Translations under genes and position numbers: made by a program
Notes under the pieces: model-generated
Told to the model about the DNA's origin: nothing
The model's database searches: none
Seen by the model: only the letters and a program-made list of their open reading frames with translations
Shown: positions 53,572 to 62,216 of the stretch, in pieces
How positions within the stretch are numbered: the stretch's first letter is position 1
Layout of the letters: each line of letters opens with the position of its first letter
Source: Ramlibacter lithotrophicus
GTDB lineage: Bacteria > Pseudomonadota > Gammaproteobacteria > Burkholderiales > Burkholderiaceae_C
Reading direction: 5' to 3'
Length of the DNA: 64,000 nt
Assembly: GCF_012184415.1 (NCBI RefSeq)
Contig: NZ_VTOX01000002.1
Span: forward strand, 711,237 to 775,236

Positions 53572-54210
53572 TCACAGAGCCAGGAAGCGCCTGAGCGCGT
53601 TCAGGCCGGTTTCGGCGCTGCGCTCGGGATGGAACTGGCAGCCATGCAGGTTGTCGCGGTGCACCGCGGCGCAGACCGGCCGGCCGTCGTAGTCCACATC
53701 CGCGAGACGCACGCCTTCATCGGCCGGCTGCGCGGAAAACGAATGGACGAAATACACACGCTCGCCGGGCTGCACGCCGGCCAGGATCGTGCCGGCCCAG
53801 GGAGCACGGGGCTCGAGCGGCCGCCAGCCGATGTGCGGGATGCGGTGCGGCCGTCCATCGACGCCGGTGGCGGGCACGGCCCGCACCTGGCCGCGCAGCA
53901 GGCCCAGCCCCTCGTGCTGCCCCATTTCCTCGCTGCCCTCGAACATCGCCTGCATGCCGACGCAGATGCCCAGGAAGGGCCTGCCGGTCGCGACGAATCG
54001 CCTGACGAGGTCGTCGAAGCCGCGCGACCTCAGTTCGCCCATCGCATTCCCGAAAGCGCCGACGCCGGGGAGCACCAGGCGCTCGATCGCCGCTTCGGCG
54101 TCGCCGGCCTGCTGCACGACCTTGACCGTGGCGCCGCAATGCTCCAGCGCCCGCAGCACGTTGAGCTGGTTGCCGATGCCGTAATCCAGGACGGTGACCG
54201 CAGTGCTCAT
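53572..54210 (-). CDS. HisH-like glutamine amidotransferase subunit (surface-sugar amidination type)
   Basis: This 212-residue class I glutaminase has the nucleophile in LGICVGMQAMF and the His-Glu pair in GCQFHPE, so it should release ammonia from glutamine. It resembles HisH of histidine synthesis. Its place between a HisF-like gene and the cytidylyltransferase, with no other his gene around, marks it as the HisH2-type subunit that feeds WbpG. It overlaps HisF by ATGA. Confidence 0.85.
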   Translation of the reverse strand: MSTAVTVLDYGIGNQLNVLRALEHCGATVKVVQQAGDAEAAIERLVLPGVGAFGNAMGELRSRGFDDLVRRFVATGRPFLGICVGMQAMFEGSEEMGQHEGLGLLRGQVRAVPATGVDGRPHRIPHIGWRPLEPRAPWAGTILAGVQPGERVYFVHSFSAQPADEGVRLADVDYDGRPVCAAVHRDNLHGCQFHPERSAETGLNALRRFLAL

Positions 54211-54986
54211 GGACGCACCTGTACGTGCACCGCGGGCCGCACGTCGAGTCCGGCAGCGGCGGCGTGCGATTTGATCTCGGCGAGCGTCATGCGCTTCCAG
54301 TGCAGTGCGTCGGCGATGGCGATGCCGGACACGCCGGTGGCAGCTATCGCCGCCAGGTCCTCGGCGCGCCCGAAGCCGCCGCTGGCCGTGACCGGCACGT
54401 TCACGGCGTCGCACACCTGTTGCACCAGCGGGATGTCGAATCCCTTGCGGGTGCCCTCCTGGTCGACGGACGTCAGGAGGATCTCGCCGGCGCCGAGTTC
54501 CACGCCGCGCTTCGCCCAGGCGACCACGTCCTGGCCGGTGCGCTCCCGCCCGTTGTCGGTGTAGGCCTCCCAGCGGCCGGGCGCCACGCGCTTGGCCTCG
54601 ATGCCCAGCACCATGCATTGGGAGCCGTAGCGCCGCGCCACTTCACCGATCAGTTCGGGCCGGGCGATCGCCGCGGTGTTGATCGCGACCTTGTCGGCGC
54701 CCGAATGCATCATGCGGCTCACGTCGTCGAGCGAACGCAGGCCGCCGCCGACGGTGATCGGCACGTACACGCGATCGGCCGCGCGCTTGATGATGTCCGA
54801 CAGGTTGTTGCGCTGGTAGAGGCTGGCGACGATGTCGATGAACAGCAGTTCGTCGGCGCCCTCCTCGTAATAGCGCAGCGCATGCTGGTGCGGATCGCCG
54901 ACGACGCGCAGCCCCTCCAGGTGCACGCCCTTGATCAGGTTCGGCCCCTTGATGTCCAGCCTCGCGATGATGCGGACGTGGCTCAT
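54207..54986 (-). CDS. HisF-like ammonia-channel subunit (HisF2 type)
   Basis: This 259-residue beta/alpha barrel begins RIIARLDIKGPNLIKGVHLE, the version typical of O-antigen HisF2 proteins, rather than the CLDVKDGRVVKG of histidine HisF. At the position of the second catalytic Asp, where HisF has AIDAKR, it has GIEAKR, so the cyclase acid/base appears changed. The barrel probably only passes ammonia from HisH to WbpG. It is followed by the HisH-like gene (ATGA overlap). The wbpG-like gene ends 52 bases upstream. Confidence 0.85.
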   Translation of the reverse strand: MSHVRIIARLDIKGPNLIKGVHLEGLRVVGDPHQHALRYYEEGADELLFIDIVASLYQRNNLSDIIKRAADRVYVPITVGGGLRSLDDVSRMMHSGADKVAINTAAIARPELIGEVARRYGSQCMVLGIEAKRVAPGRWEAYTDNGRERTGQDVVAWAKRGVELGAGEILLTSVDQEGTRKGFDIPLVQQVCDAVNVPVTASGGFGRAEDLAAIAATGVSGIAIADALHWKRMTLAEIKSHAAAAGLDVRPAVHVQVRP

Positions 54987-55038
54987 CGCGGCCTCAATGC
55001 AAAAGCCCTCGAAACCCGCGAAGACGACTCACGGCTTC

Positions 55039-56352
55039 TTACTCCTGCCACACCGTGTGGCGCAGCTTCCACTGGCCGCCGTCGCGGGTCCACAGGTGCG
55101 GCGAGCGGAAGTTGTCGGCGAGGCGCATGAAGTAGTCACTGTCCATCACGGGCGACTCGAACATCTTCGAGGCCTGCGGGAACTCGCGCTCGGGAATGCT
55201 CAGGTAACGGAAGATCTCCTGCGCGAACCGCTCGGGGAACTCGCCGTCGTAGCGCCGCACCAGCGCCACGCCTTCGTCGCGCGTGATGTCGCCCGATCGG
55301 ATCTCCTGCGCCGCGTCGTAGGTGGCGCGGCCGATGCCGAACTTGGTGTAGGTCGTGTAGTAGTGGAAGTCGTCGATGCGGTCGTCGATGCTGTTGTACT
55401 TGCTGTAGGTGCCCGGCGTGCGCTCGGGCGACGCCTCGAAGCCGCCGTGTTCCACCGCGTAGTAGTAGCAGCTCTGCGGGTGCCACTTGAGGTAGTAGCC
55501 GAGGTAGTGCACCTCGACCTGCTTCTTCTCGATCTGCACCGGGTCGGCCGGCAGATAGGGCAGCAGGTCCTGCTCCTCCACGCCGAAGTCGTCGTACAGG
55601 CTCTGGATCGACGTGCCGCCCAGGTAGATCTGCGACTTGTCGCTCGAGGTGAAGTACGACCAGTCGCGCTTCGCGCTGTTGGTGTCGTCGATCGGGTTGC
55701 CGTACTCGGCCTCGTTCTCGCCGTAGATGACGAACGGGATGTCGTGCAGCAGCGCCATCTTGGGCGCCAGCGACTTCTGGCCGAAGATGAACGGCTGGAA
55801 CGGATGGAACAGGTTCTCCACCGCCAGGCGCGTCAGCAACCGGTGCACCCGCCCGTTGGGCGTCATGAGGTAGTTGTCGAAGCCGGCGTGCAGCCACGAC
55901 TGGAAGTTCTTCCACCCCCACTCGGTGTAGACGTGCGGCGCCCAGGTGCAGGTGAGCGGATGCATGCCGAAGCGCGTCTTCAGGACATGCGACGCATAGA
56001 AACTGTCCTTGCCGCCCGATCCGGGCACCAGGCAGTCGTAGCCGGACTTGCTGCGGAAGCGGTCGCACAGCGCGGCGAGCTGGTCCTCGCGCTGCTTCCA
56101 GTCGATCGTGGCCTGCTTCTGCTCGGCGTAGCGGCAGGCGTCGCAGATGCCTTCCTCGTCGAAGGCGATCGTCGCCTTGCGGCTGTCCTTGGTGTGCTGG
56201 TACTCCACGGCCGAATTCGGCCGCTGGTTGGAGATCACGCAGCGCTTGCAGAAATGCACGTAGCGCGGCAGGCCGTACTTGACGCCGGCGCTTTCCTGCG
56301 GTGCGTCGAAGGCGGACGGATCGACGGGCTTCGGTTGGGGGATCAGTGGCAT
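55039..56352 (-). CDS. WbpG-type N-acetyl sugar amidotransferase (PP-loop)
   Basis: This 437-residue ATP-pyrophosphatase-fold enzyme has the PP-loop GSGGKDSFYASH near residue 115. The N-terminal CKRCVISNQRP and a later CDACRYAEQ suggest a Zn site, and YLPADPVQIEKKQVEVHYLGYY follows further on. WbpG/PseA/PtmG relatives turn an acetamido group into acetamidino with ammonia from HisH/HisF. It should therefore amidinate the nonulosonic acid or its precursor. A perfect TATAAT box lies about 50 bases upstream, so it may head a second transcript. Confidence 0.9.
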   Translation of the reverse strand: MPLIPQPKPVDPSAFDAPQESAGVKYGLPRYVHFCKRCVISNQRPNSAVEYQHTKDSRKATIAFDEEGICDACRYAEQKQATIDWKQREDQLAALCDRFRSKSGYDCLVPGSGGKDSFYASHVLKTRFGMHPLTCTWAPHVYTEWGWKNFQSWLHAGFDNYLMTPNGRVHRLLTRLAVENLFHPFQPFIFGQKSLAPKMALLHDIPFVIYGENEAEYGNPIDDTNSAKRDWSYFTSSDKSQIYLGGTSIQSLYDDFGVEEQDLLPYLPADPVQIEKKQVEVHYLGYYLKWHPQSCYYYAVEHGGFEASPERTPGTYSKYNSIDDRIDDFHYYTTYTKFGIGRATYDAAQEIRSGDITRDEGVALVRRYDGEFPERFAQEIFRYLSIPEREFPQASKMFESPVMDSDYFMRLADNFRSPHLWTRDGGQWKLRHTVWQE

Positions 56353-56401
56353 CGGGAGGGGGTGGTGCGCGCCCCCGGACGGCGGCCGCGTGAAAGGTCG
56401 G

Positions 56402-56407
56402 ATTATA
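56402..56407 (-). promoter_or_regulatory. TATAAT -10 box upstream of the wbpG-like gene
   Basis: This is a perfect consensus -10 hexamer in GC-rich DNA, overlapping the stop of the upstream glycosyltransferase-like gene. Transcription would start near 56395, leaving a leader of about 43 bases to the ATG at 56352. No good -35 was found at the right distance, so strength is uncertain. Confidence 0.4.
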
Positions 56408-57602
56408 GAAATTCGGCCAGGATGCCGACGACCCGCCCGGCGGCGCTCCCCGCCGTCGTCCGGCCCTGGCGCCGCGGCTCCCGGGTCCACCGGTCGAGGG
56501 CGGCTTCCAGCCCGTCGACCGGCACCGCGGCATCGGCGATGCCGAACCGCGCCAATGGCATGGCCGGCTCGAAAACGGAGCCCAGCACCTGGATGAGCCG
56601 CGCGCCGCACAGATGCCCTTCGAGCCCCACGGTGGACGTCAGCGTCACCACGGTGTCGACCGCGTGCAGCAATTCCGGCAGGGCCCAGTCCTGTCCCGTC
56701 ACCAGGATGCGGTCGCTGGCGGGCAGCACCGGCGGCGTTTCACCGGCCCGCGGCCGCACGCACAGCACGGCGTCCGGCTGAGCCAGCGTCCAGGCGGCCA
56801 GCCGGGCCAGCACGCGCGATGGAAGTTCGGCGTCGCCAGGTCGGCCGTCGAACGGATGCACGGCGGGCTCGACCTGGGTCGGCCAGAGCACCACGCGGCG
56901 TCCCTCCCAGCCCTGCCGCTGCCGCAGCGCGCGGCCCCGTTCTGCCGTGGCCGGCGCCAGCAGCGCATCGAACGCCGGATTGCCGGTGACCACGACCTGC
57001 TCCGGTCGCCGGCCGGCGGACAGCAGGAATTCGCGCACCTGTTCGTTGAGGACGCACACCCGCTGCGCGTAGTTCGCGCCGCCGATCCAGCGCACCTCGT
57101 CGATCGCAAAGAGATCGACCATGCAGACGCACGGAATGCCCAGCCGCCCGGCCGCGATCGCGGCGGCACGCTCGGCCCGCGGCGAGTTCGTCACCACCAC
57201 CAGGTCGGGGGCGGTGCGCTGCAGGATGCGCGTGAGCGTGCGCACCGGCAGAAACGCCTGGCGCCCGAGCTGCGCGTAGTGGCGTTGCGCCTCGTCAGCC
57301 CCGACCTCGGCCTCGAGCTCGGCATGGGACAGGCCCAGGTAGGCGGCGCTTTCCTGCGCGTCCTCTACCGACTGCAACCCTGCCACCAGCTCGCGGCCCC
57401 TCGCCAGGGCCGGCTCGTCGCCGGACTCCACGAAATCCTTGAACTGCAGCAGGGGCAACCCTGCGCCGCGCACCACGGGCGCGGCTGTCGTGAGCCCCAG
57501 GACCTGGACCTGCGCCAAGCCGCCCTCCTTCAACGCCGCGGCGACTGGCAGCACCATGCGGACATGGCCCGACCCGTAGCAGACGAACAGGACCTTCTTC
57601 AT
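56403..57602 (-). CDS. GT-B-fold glycosyltransferase-like protein
   Basis: This 399-residue protein has two Rossmann-like halves: VLFVCYGSGHVRMVLPVAAALKE at the start and a C-terminal TLTSTVGLEGHLCGARLIQVLG that resembles the nucleotide-sugar site of GT-B enzymes and UDP-sugar 2-epimerases. It may transfer the nonulosonic acid or another sugar. It is the only clear candidate glycosyltransferase in the cluster apart from the initiating enzyme. It overlaps asnB by ATGA. An exact family could not be fixed. Confidence 0.68.
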   Translation of the reverse strand: MKKVLFVCYGSGHVRMVLPVAAALKEGGLAQVQVLGLTTAAPVVRGAGLPLLQFKDFVESGDEPALARGRELVAGLQSVEDAQESAAYLGLSHAELEAEVGADEAQRHYAQLGRQAFLPVRTLTRILQRTAPDLVVVTNSPRAERAAAIAAGRLGIPCVCMVDLFAIDEVRWIGGANYAQRVCVLNEQVREFLLSAGRRPEQVVVTGNPAFDALLAPATAERGRALRQRQGWEGRRVVLWPTQVEPAVHPFDGRPGDAELPSRVLARLAAWTLAQPDAVLCVRPRAGETPPVLPASDRILVTGQDWALPELLHAVDTVVTLTSTVGLEGHLCGARLIQVLGSVFEPAMPLARFGIADAAVPVDGLEAALDRWTREPRRQGRTTAGSAAGRVVGILAEFL

Positions 57603-59389
57603 GCGGCAAAGGGCGCCGACCACAGCGCCAGCGCCGCCAGCGCGCGCAACTCGCGCGTGTGATTGGCCGTGCCGTCGCGATGCGCCGCCAGCATCGCTTC
57701 GATCGGCTCGGGGCGGAACAGGCGCCGCAGCAGCGCCGAGCCGCGCAAGGTCTCCGCGAGCCAGGCGTGGCTTTCGCCGCGGAACCACTCGCCGATCGGC
57801 ACCGTGAACATCTGCTTGCGACGGTACGCCAGGTCCTGCCCGATCAGCGGTGCGACGGCGCGCTTGTACCAGTGCTTCTTGTCGCCGCCGTGCAGTTTGG
57901 TGGCGCCGCGCGAGCGGAAGGCGAACTCCATCATCCGCCAGTCCAGGAACGGCGTGCGCGCCTCGATCGACACCGCCATGCCCATGCGGTCCGGCTTGAC
58001 GAGGTTGTTGCCGGACAGCAGCAACTGCATGTCGAGGTAGAGCGCCTGGTTCAGGCGGTCGAAGTGCCCCGCCTGTTCGAACCAGGGCAGCGCTGCCGAG
58101 CGGAAGCTGTCGACGCCGCCCACCTGCCGCGCCATCCCCTCGGTGTACAGGCCCAGCTTGGCGTCGGGCGGGAAGAGCGAGATCGAGTCGAAGTAACCGC
58201 GCCGGAAGGCGTCGTCGTCGAGGGCGCTCGCTTCAGGCCGGGCGAAGAAATCGGCGTACTTGTCGTAGCCCGCGAACAGCTCGTCGCCGCCGTCGCCGGT
58301 CAGCACCACCTTGACGTGCCGCGCAGCCAGTTCGCTCACGCGCAGCGTCGGCATGAAGGAGGCGTCGCCATGCGGCTGGTCCAGGTGATGCAGCACCCGC
58401 GGCCAGCGATCGAGCATGTTCAGCTCGGCGATCTCGCTGGTGTGCCGGCAGCCGAAGCGCCGCGCCGCCTCGGCGGCAAAGACAGACTCGTCGAAGCGCG
58501 GGTCGGCGAATCCGATGCAGAACGTCCTGACCGGCTGCTGCACGTGGCGGGCCATCAGCGCGACGATCGTGCTGGAGTCGACGCCGCCCGACAGGAACGC
58601 GCCCCATGGCACGTCGGCACGTAGGCGGATCCGGGTCGCGTCCTCCAGGATGGCCAGGAACTCCTCCGCCCACGCGCCGAACTCCTGGTCCACCTCGCGC
58701 TGCGCGGCGAGATTCCACCAGCGGCGGGTCTCCACGCCGGCCCGGGTGAACTTCATCCACGTGCCGGGCATGACATGGCGCACGCCTTGCCAGATGGTCC
58801 ACGGTGCCGGAATGTAATTGAAGGTGAGGTAGTGGTGGACCGCTTCCAGGTCGATCCCGTCCAGCCCGCGGCCCGCCGCCGTCCAGGGCAGCATCGCCTT
58901 GAGCTCCGAAGCGAAGACCGCGCGCTCGCCGTCGTCGGCCACGTACAAGGGCTTGACGCCGATGCGGTCGCGCGCGAGGTACAGGGCGTCCTCGCGGGCG
59001 TCGTCGATCGCGATCGCGAACATCCCGTTGAGCTTGTCGAGGCAGGCGATGCCTTCGCGCTCGTAGAGCCGCAGGATGACTTCGGTGTCGGAGGCGGTGC
59101 GCAAGGCGACGCCATCGCGCCGCAGCTCCTGCGCGAGCTCGACGTAATTGAAGATCTCGCCGTTCTGGACCACGGCGATGCGCCCGTCGTCGGAGACGAA
59201 CGGCTGGTGGCCGTGCGCCAGGTCGATGATCGACAGGCGCCGGTTGCCGACGGCGACGCCGCGCTGCGGCTGGTGCCACACTCCGGCGTCGTCGGGACCG
59301 CGGTGCGCGAGCTGGCGGCCCATTTCCGCCAGCGCCGCGTCATCGAGCGCGCGCTGGCTGCGGTCCCAGTAGCCGAAGATGCCGCACAT
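57599..59389 (-). CDS. asnB: asparagine synthetase B-type amidotransferase
   Basis: This 596-residue class II amidotransferase starts MCGIFGYWD, where Cys2 is the glutaminase nucleophile. The glutaminase domain (about 1-190) continues with RGPDDAG, GNRRLSIID and QNGEIFNY. The synthetase domain contains FLSGGVDSS (ATP-binding) and VLTGDGGDELFAGY. It may be a true asparagine synthetase. Its place in a surface-sugar operon makes amidation of a sugar acid, as with some O-antigen AsnB-like proteins, quite possible. Its ATG follows the TAG of the sugar transferase directly. Confidence 0.87.
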   Translation of the reverse strand: MCGIFGYWDRSQRALDDAALAEMGRQLAHRGPDDAGVWHQPQRGVAVGNRRLSIIDLAHGHQPFVSDDGRIAVVQNGEIFNYVELAQELRRDGVALRTASDTEVILRLYEREGIACLDKLNGMFAIAIDDAREDALYLARDRIGVKPLYVADDGERAVFASELKAMLPWTAAGRGLDGIDLEAVHHYLTFNYIPAPWTIWQGVRHVMPGTWMKFTRAGVETRRWWNLAAQREVDQEFGAWAEEFLAILEDATRIRLRADVPWGAFLSGGVDSSTIVALMARHVQQPVRTFCIGFADPRFDESVFAAEAARRFGCRHTSEIAELNMLDRWPRVLHHLDQPHGDASFMPTLRVSELAARHVKVVLTGDGGDELFAGYDKYADFFARPEASALDDDAFRRGYFDSISLFPPDAKLGLYTEGMARQVGGVDSFRSAALPWFEQAGHFDRLNQALYLDMQLLLSGNNLVKPDRMGMAVSIEARTPFLDWRMMEFAFRSRGATKLHGGDKKHWYKRAVAPLIGQDLAYRRKQMFTVPIGEWFRGESHAWLAETLRGSALLRRLFRPEPIEAMLAAHRDGTANHTRELRALAALALWSAPFAA

Positions 59390-59944
59390 CTAATTAGCGC
59401 CTTTCCCTGAGAGCCGTCCCAGCGTCCACCCCAGGATCCGCAGGTCCAGCCACAGACTGTGCTCGCGGGCATAGCGCAGGTCGAGGGCCAGACGCTCCTG
59501 CGGGGTGGCGCTGGACCGCAGCTTCGCCTGCGCCAGCCCGGTGATGCCGGGCCGCACGCTGCAGCGCTCCGCCCACTGCTCGTCGCTGTACAGGCTGCGC
59601 TGGGCCGGCACGTCGGGCCGCGGGCCGACCAGGCTCATGTCGCCGGCCAGCACGTTGAACAGCTGCGGCAGCTCGTCGAGGCTGGTGCGACGGATGAAGC
59701 GGCCCACCCGGGTGATGCGCGGGTCGTTGTCGCTGGTGAAGTAAGGGCCGATCGCCGCAGCATTGGGCACCATGCTGCGGAACTTGACCATGCCGAACTC
59801 GCGTCCGCCCAGCCCGACGCGCTTCTGGCGGAACAGCACGGGGCGGCCGCTTTCGAGTGCCACGGCCAGCGCCACCGCGGCCAGCACGGGCGCCAGCAAG
59901 GCGAGCGCGGCCAGCGCCAGCACCACGTCGAGCAGCCGTTTCAT
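59390..59944 (-). CDS. undecaprenyl-phosphate sugar-1-phosphate transferase (PglC-like)
   Basis: This 184-residue monotopic phosphoglycosyltransferase has an N-terminal hydrophobic helix (about residues 4-31). The catalytic core shows [41 protein letters not shown] with its catalytic Asp-Glu, and GPRPD. It is the small PglC-type form (about 185-200) without extra helices. It would load the first sugar onto undecaprenyl phosphate; a diNAc-bacillosamine-like sugar is one plausible donor given the operon. It overlaps the aldolase gene by ATGA. Confidence 0.92.
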   Translation of the reverse strand: MKRLLDVVLALAALALLAPVLAAVALAVALESGRPVLFRQKRVGLGGREFGMVKFRSMVPNAAAIGPYFTSDNDPRITRVGRFIRRTSLDELPQLFNVLAGDMSLVGPRPDVPAQRSLYSDEQWAERCSVRPGITGLAQAKLRSSATPQERLALDLRYAREHSLWLDLRILGWTLGRLSGKGAN

Positions 59945-60747
59945 CGCGGCTGGGGCAGCGATGCCGCGACCTGCACGATCTTGGCGGCGACCCGCACCCG
60001 GTCGGCCTCGACCTGCGCCGCATCGCGCAGCGCCAGTTCGCGCTCCGCTTCGCGCAGCGCGGCCACCGCGTCCTCGAACGGCAGCGAGTCTTCGGGCCGG
60101 TGGAAGGTGCGCGAGAGGATGACCGATCCGGAACCCAGCCGCAGGTGCTCGGCCAGGACGTCGTGGCCGGAGACCTGCCCCTCGTTCATGCGGGCGATGC
60201 CGCCGAAGCCGAAGGCAAGCCCGTGCCGGCGCGCCGCCTGCGCCACGCGGTCGACGAGGCCCAGCGCCAGCGGTTCGAACATGAAGCGATGGCCCAGCGA
60301 CAGGTGCAGGTCGTTGAGGCCCACATAGAGCTCGGCGAGGCCGGGCGTCGCGATCCAGTCGTCCAGGCAGTCGAGCGCGCTGGCGGTCTCCAGCAGCGGC
60401 ACGATGGGCGCGCGTCCCGCGACCAGGGCCGCGAACCGGCGGACTTCTTCCCCGCGCATGAACATGGGCAACATCAGCAGGTCGGCGCCGCGCTCCAGCA
60501 CCGCCGCCACTTCGCGGGCGGTGCCTTCGTGCAAGGGATTGACCCGCACCATGAGTTTCGAGCGGCGCAGCACCCGCTTGATGCGGGCTACGTCATCCAG
60601 CGCGTGCGCGCTGATGAAGGTATTGCGGCCGGCCTGGCGTTCGGCCTTGCCCAGGCGCTCCAGGTCCACGAACAGCCGGAAGCCCCCCAGGTCGTCGCAA
60701 CGGCGCGCGAAATCCGGGTCGTTGGTGATCTGGATCAGTTCGAGCAT
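59941..60747 (-). CDS. HpcH/HpaI-type aldolase/citrate lyase family protein
   Basis: This 268-residue (beta/alpha)8-type protein has FRLFVDLERLGKAERQAGR, a metal/substrate-binding LMVRVNPLHE, PLLETASALDCLDDW with the usual Glu, and YVGLNDLHLSLGHRF. These fit the aldolase/citrate-lyase family, which splits or joins pyruvate-type compounds with a metal. The gene lies inside the surface-glycan operon, overlapping the sugar transferase gene. The role there is unknown; it may make or remodel a pyruvate-derived sugar or substituent. Confidence 0.72.
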   Translation of the reverse strand: MLELIQITNDPDFARRCDDLGGFRLFVDLERLGKAERQAGRNTFISAHALDDVARIKRVLRRSKLMVRVNPLHEGTAREVAAVLERGADLLMLPMFMRGEEVRRFAALVAGRAPIVPLLETASALDCLDDWIATPGLAELYVGLNDLHLSLGHRFMFEPLALGLVDRVAQAARRHGLAFGFGGIARMNEGQVSGHDVLAEHLRLGSGSVILSRTFHRPEDSLPFEDAVAALREAERELALRDAAQVEADRVRVAAKIVQVAASLPQPR

Positions 60748-60758
60748 GAAGCCAGCGA

Positions 60759-62216
60759 TTATCGGGCCGAGCGCAGATCGACGCTGCCCCACCAGGTCGC
60801 GGCCACCACGAGCAGGCCCGCCACGGCTGCCGCCGCCAGCCCCGTCCACGGCCCCAGGGCGGCGGGCGAGGCACCGAAGCTGAGCGCCGCGATGGCGGAG
60901 AGGCCACCGAGCGAGATGACCATCGCCCGCCACGGCAGCCAGGAGCGCACCTGCGCGCCCAGGGCCGCGATGGTCGCGATCGCCACCAGCCCGAACAACG
61001 CGTTCAGCAGCCACATCAATTGCGCCCCGCCGGTCCAGCCCCAGCCGCCCGCCGCCAGCAGCACGGCCAGCGCGACGCCGTACGCGATCACGGCCGGCTT
61101 CATGCGACCGCGCCCGGCCAGCACCGCCAGGGCCACGGCGATCAACGCCTGCGGCAGCAGGCCCCAGGCGCCGGTCGCACCCCACTGCGCCACGCGCGCG
61201 AGCGCGGCGCCGTCCATGCGGCCCCAGCCGAACAGGAGTGACGCGATCGCCGGGGCGCCCACCAGCAACCCGGCCGCCGCACCGCAGGCGAGCGCCCAGG
61301 CCAGCGCGAACGCGCTGCGCACGGCCCGGCGGGCCGCAGCCTGGTCGTCGGCCGCAAATGCCTTGGCAATCGCCGGCAGCGCCAGGGTGGCGACCAACTG
61401 GATCGCGAGCAGCAGCGGCAGTTCGACCAGCTTCCAGGCGTAATTGAACGTCGCCAGCGCCCCCTGCCCCGACTGCGAGGCGATGGAACGGGCCGCGAAC
61501 GGCAGCGCCAGCGGCAGCCCGGCCGACAGCGCCGCCCACAGCCACAGGTTCATGCGCGGCAGGGCGGCGGACGGTCCCGCAACCGCGGCCGCCTCGCCGG
61601 CCCCGGCGGGAATGCGCCAATGCAGCCAGGCGAGCCGGGCCAGCATCGCCGCCACCAGTCCCGCGCCGAGCCACTGGATGGCCGAACCGGAAGCGGCCAC
61701 GGCGGCCAGGGCGATCGCCGCGATCAGCACGCCGTTGACGACGAGGTTGGCGGCATACATGCCGGCGAAGTCCTGCTCGTGCTGCAGCCGGGTGGCCCAC
61801 ACGGCCGCCAGCAGTGCCGATGGCAGGGCCAGCGCGCTCCACAGCAGCGCCACGCTGCCGGCCGCGCGCCACTGCGCCGGCAGGCCGCCGGCCAGCCAGG
61901 CCAGCGCCGGCTCGCGCCACAGCGCCAGCAGCAATGCCAGCAACGCGGCCCCGGCGACGAGGCGCAGCGCCACCACGCGCTGCGTTGCCGCGACGTGCGC
62001 TGCCGGCTGGCCGGCCCAGGCCGGCACGAGCACGTAGGCGAGCGCGCCGCTCGCCAGCACGCCGGCGACCCAGTCGGGCAGGGTGAGCATCAGCACCGCG
62101 ACGTCGGCCAGCCCCGAAGCGCCGAACGCGCCGGCCAGCGCCGACTCGCGCACCAGTCCCAGCACGCGGCTCGCCAGCAGCAAGGCGAGGGACAGGGCGC
62201 CGGCTTTGAGAAACAT
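60759..62216 (-). CDS. MurJ/MviN-like lipid-linked glycan flippase
   Basis: This 485-residue MOP-superfamily flippase has about 13 helices. The N-terminus resembles MurJ (SRVLGLVRESALAGAFGASG), but the typical early charged motif is altered and the middle is divergent. It lies at the head of the nonulosonate operon and has the length of a Wzx. A role in exporting the lipid-linked oligosaccharide is therefore more likely than peptidoglycan precursor export. The minus-strand start at 62216 has a GATAAT box nearby. Confidence 0.8.
   Translation of the reverse strand: MFLKAGALSLALLLASRVLGLVRESALAGAFGASGLADVAVLMLTLPDWVAGVLASGALAYVLVPAWAGQPAAHVAATQRVVALRLVAGAALLALLLALWREPALAWLAGGLPAQWRAAGSVALLWSALALPSALLAAVWATRLQHEQDFAGMYAANLVVNGVLIAAIALAAVAASGSAIQWLGAGLVAAMLARLAWLHWRIPAGAGEAAAVAGPSAALPRMNLWLWAALSAGLPLALPFAARSIASQSGQGALATFNYAWKLVELPLLLAIQLVATLALPAIAKAFAADDQAAARRAVRSAFALAWALACGAAAGLLVGAPAIASLLFGWGRMDGAALARVAQWGATGAWGLLPQALIAVALAVLAGRGRMKPAVIAYGVALAVLLAAGGWGWTGGAQLMWLLNALFGLVAIATIAALGAQVRSWLPWRAMVISLGGLSAIAALSFGASPAALGPWTGLAAAAVAGLLVVAATWWGSVDLRSAR

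Noticed and set aside
53572..54986. HisH and HisF as members of the histidine pathway
   Set aside because: No other his gene is near; they sit between wbpG- and neuA-like genes, and HisF has the HisF2-type N-terminus.
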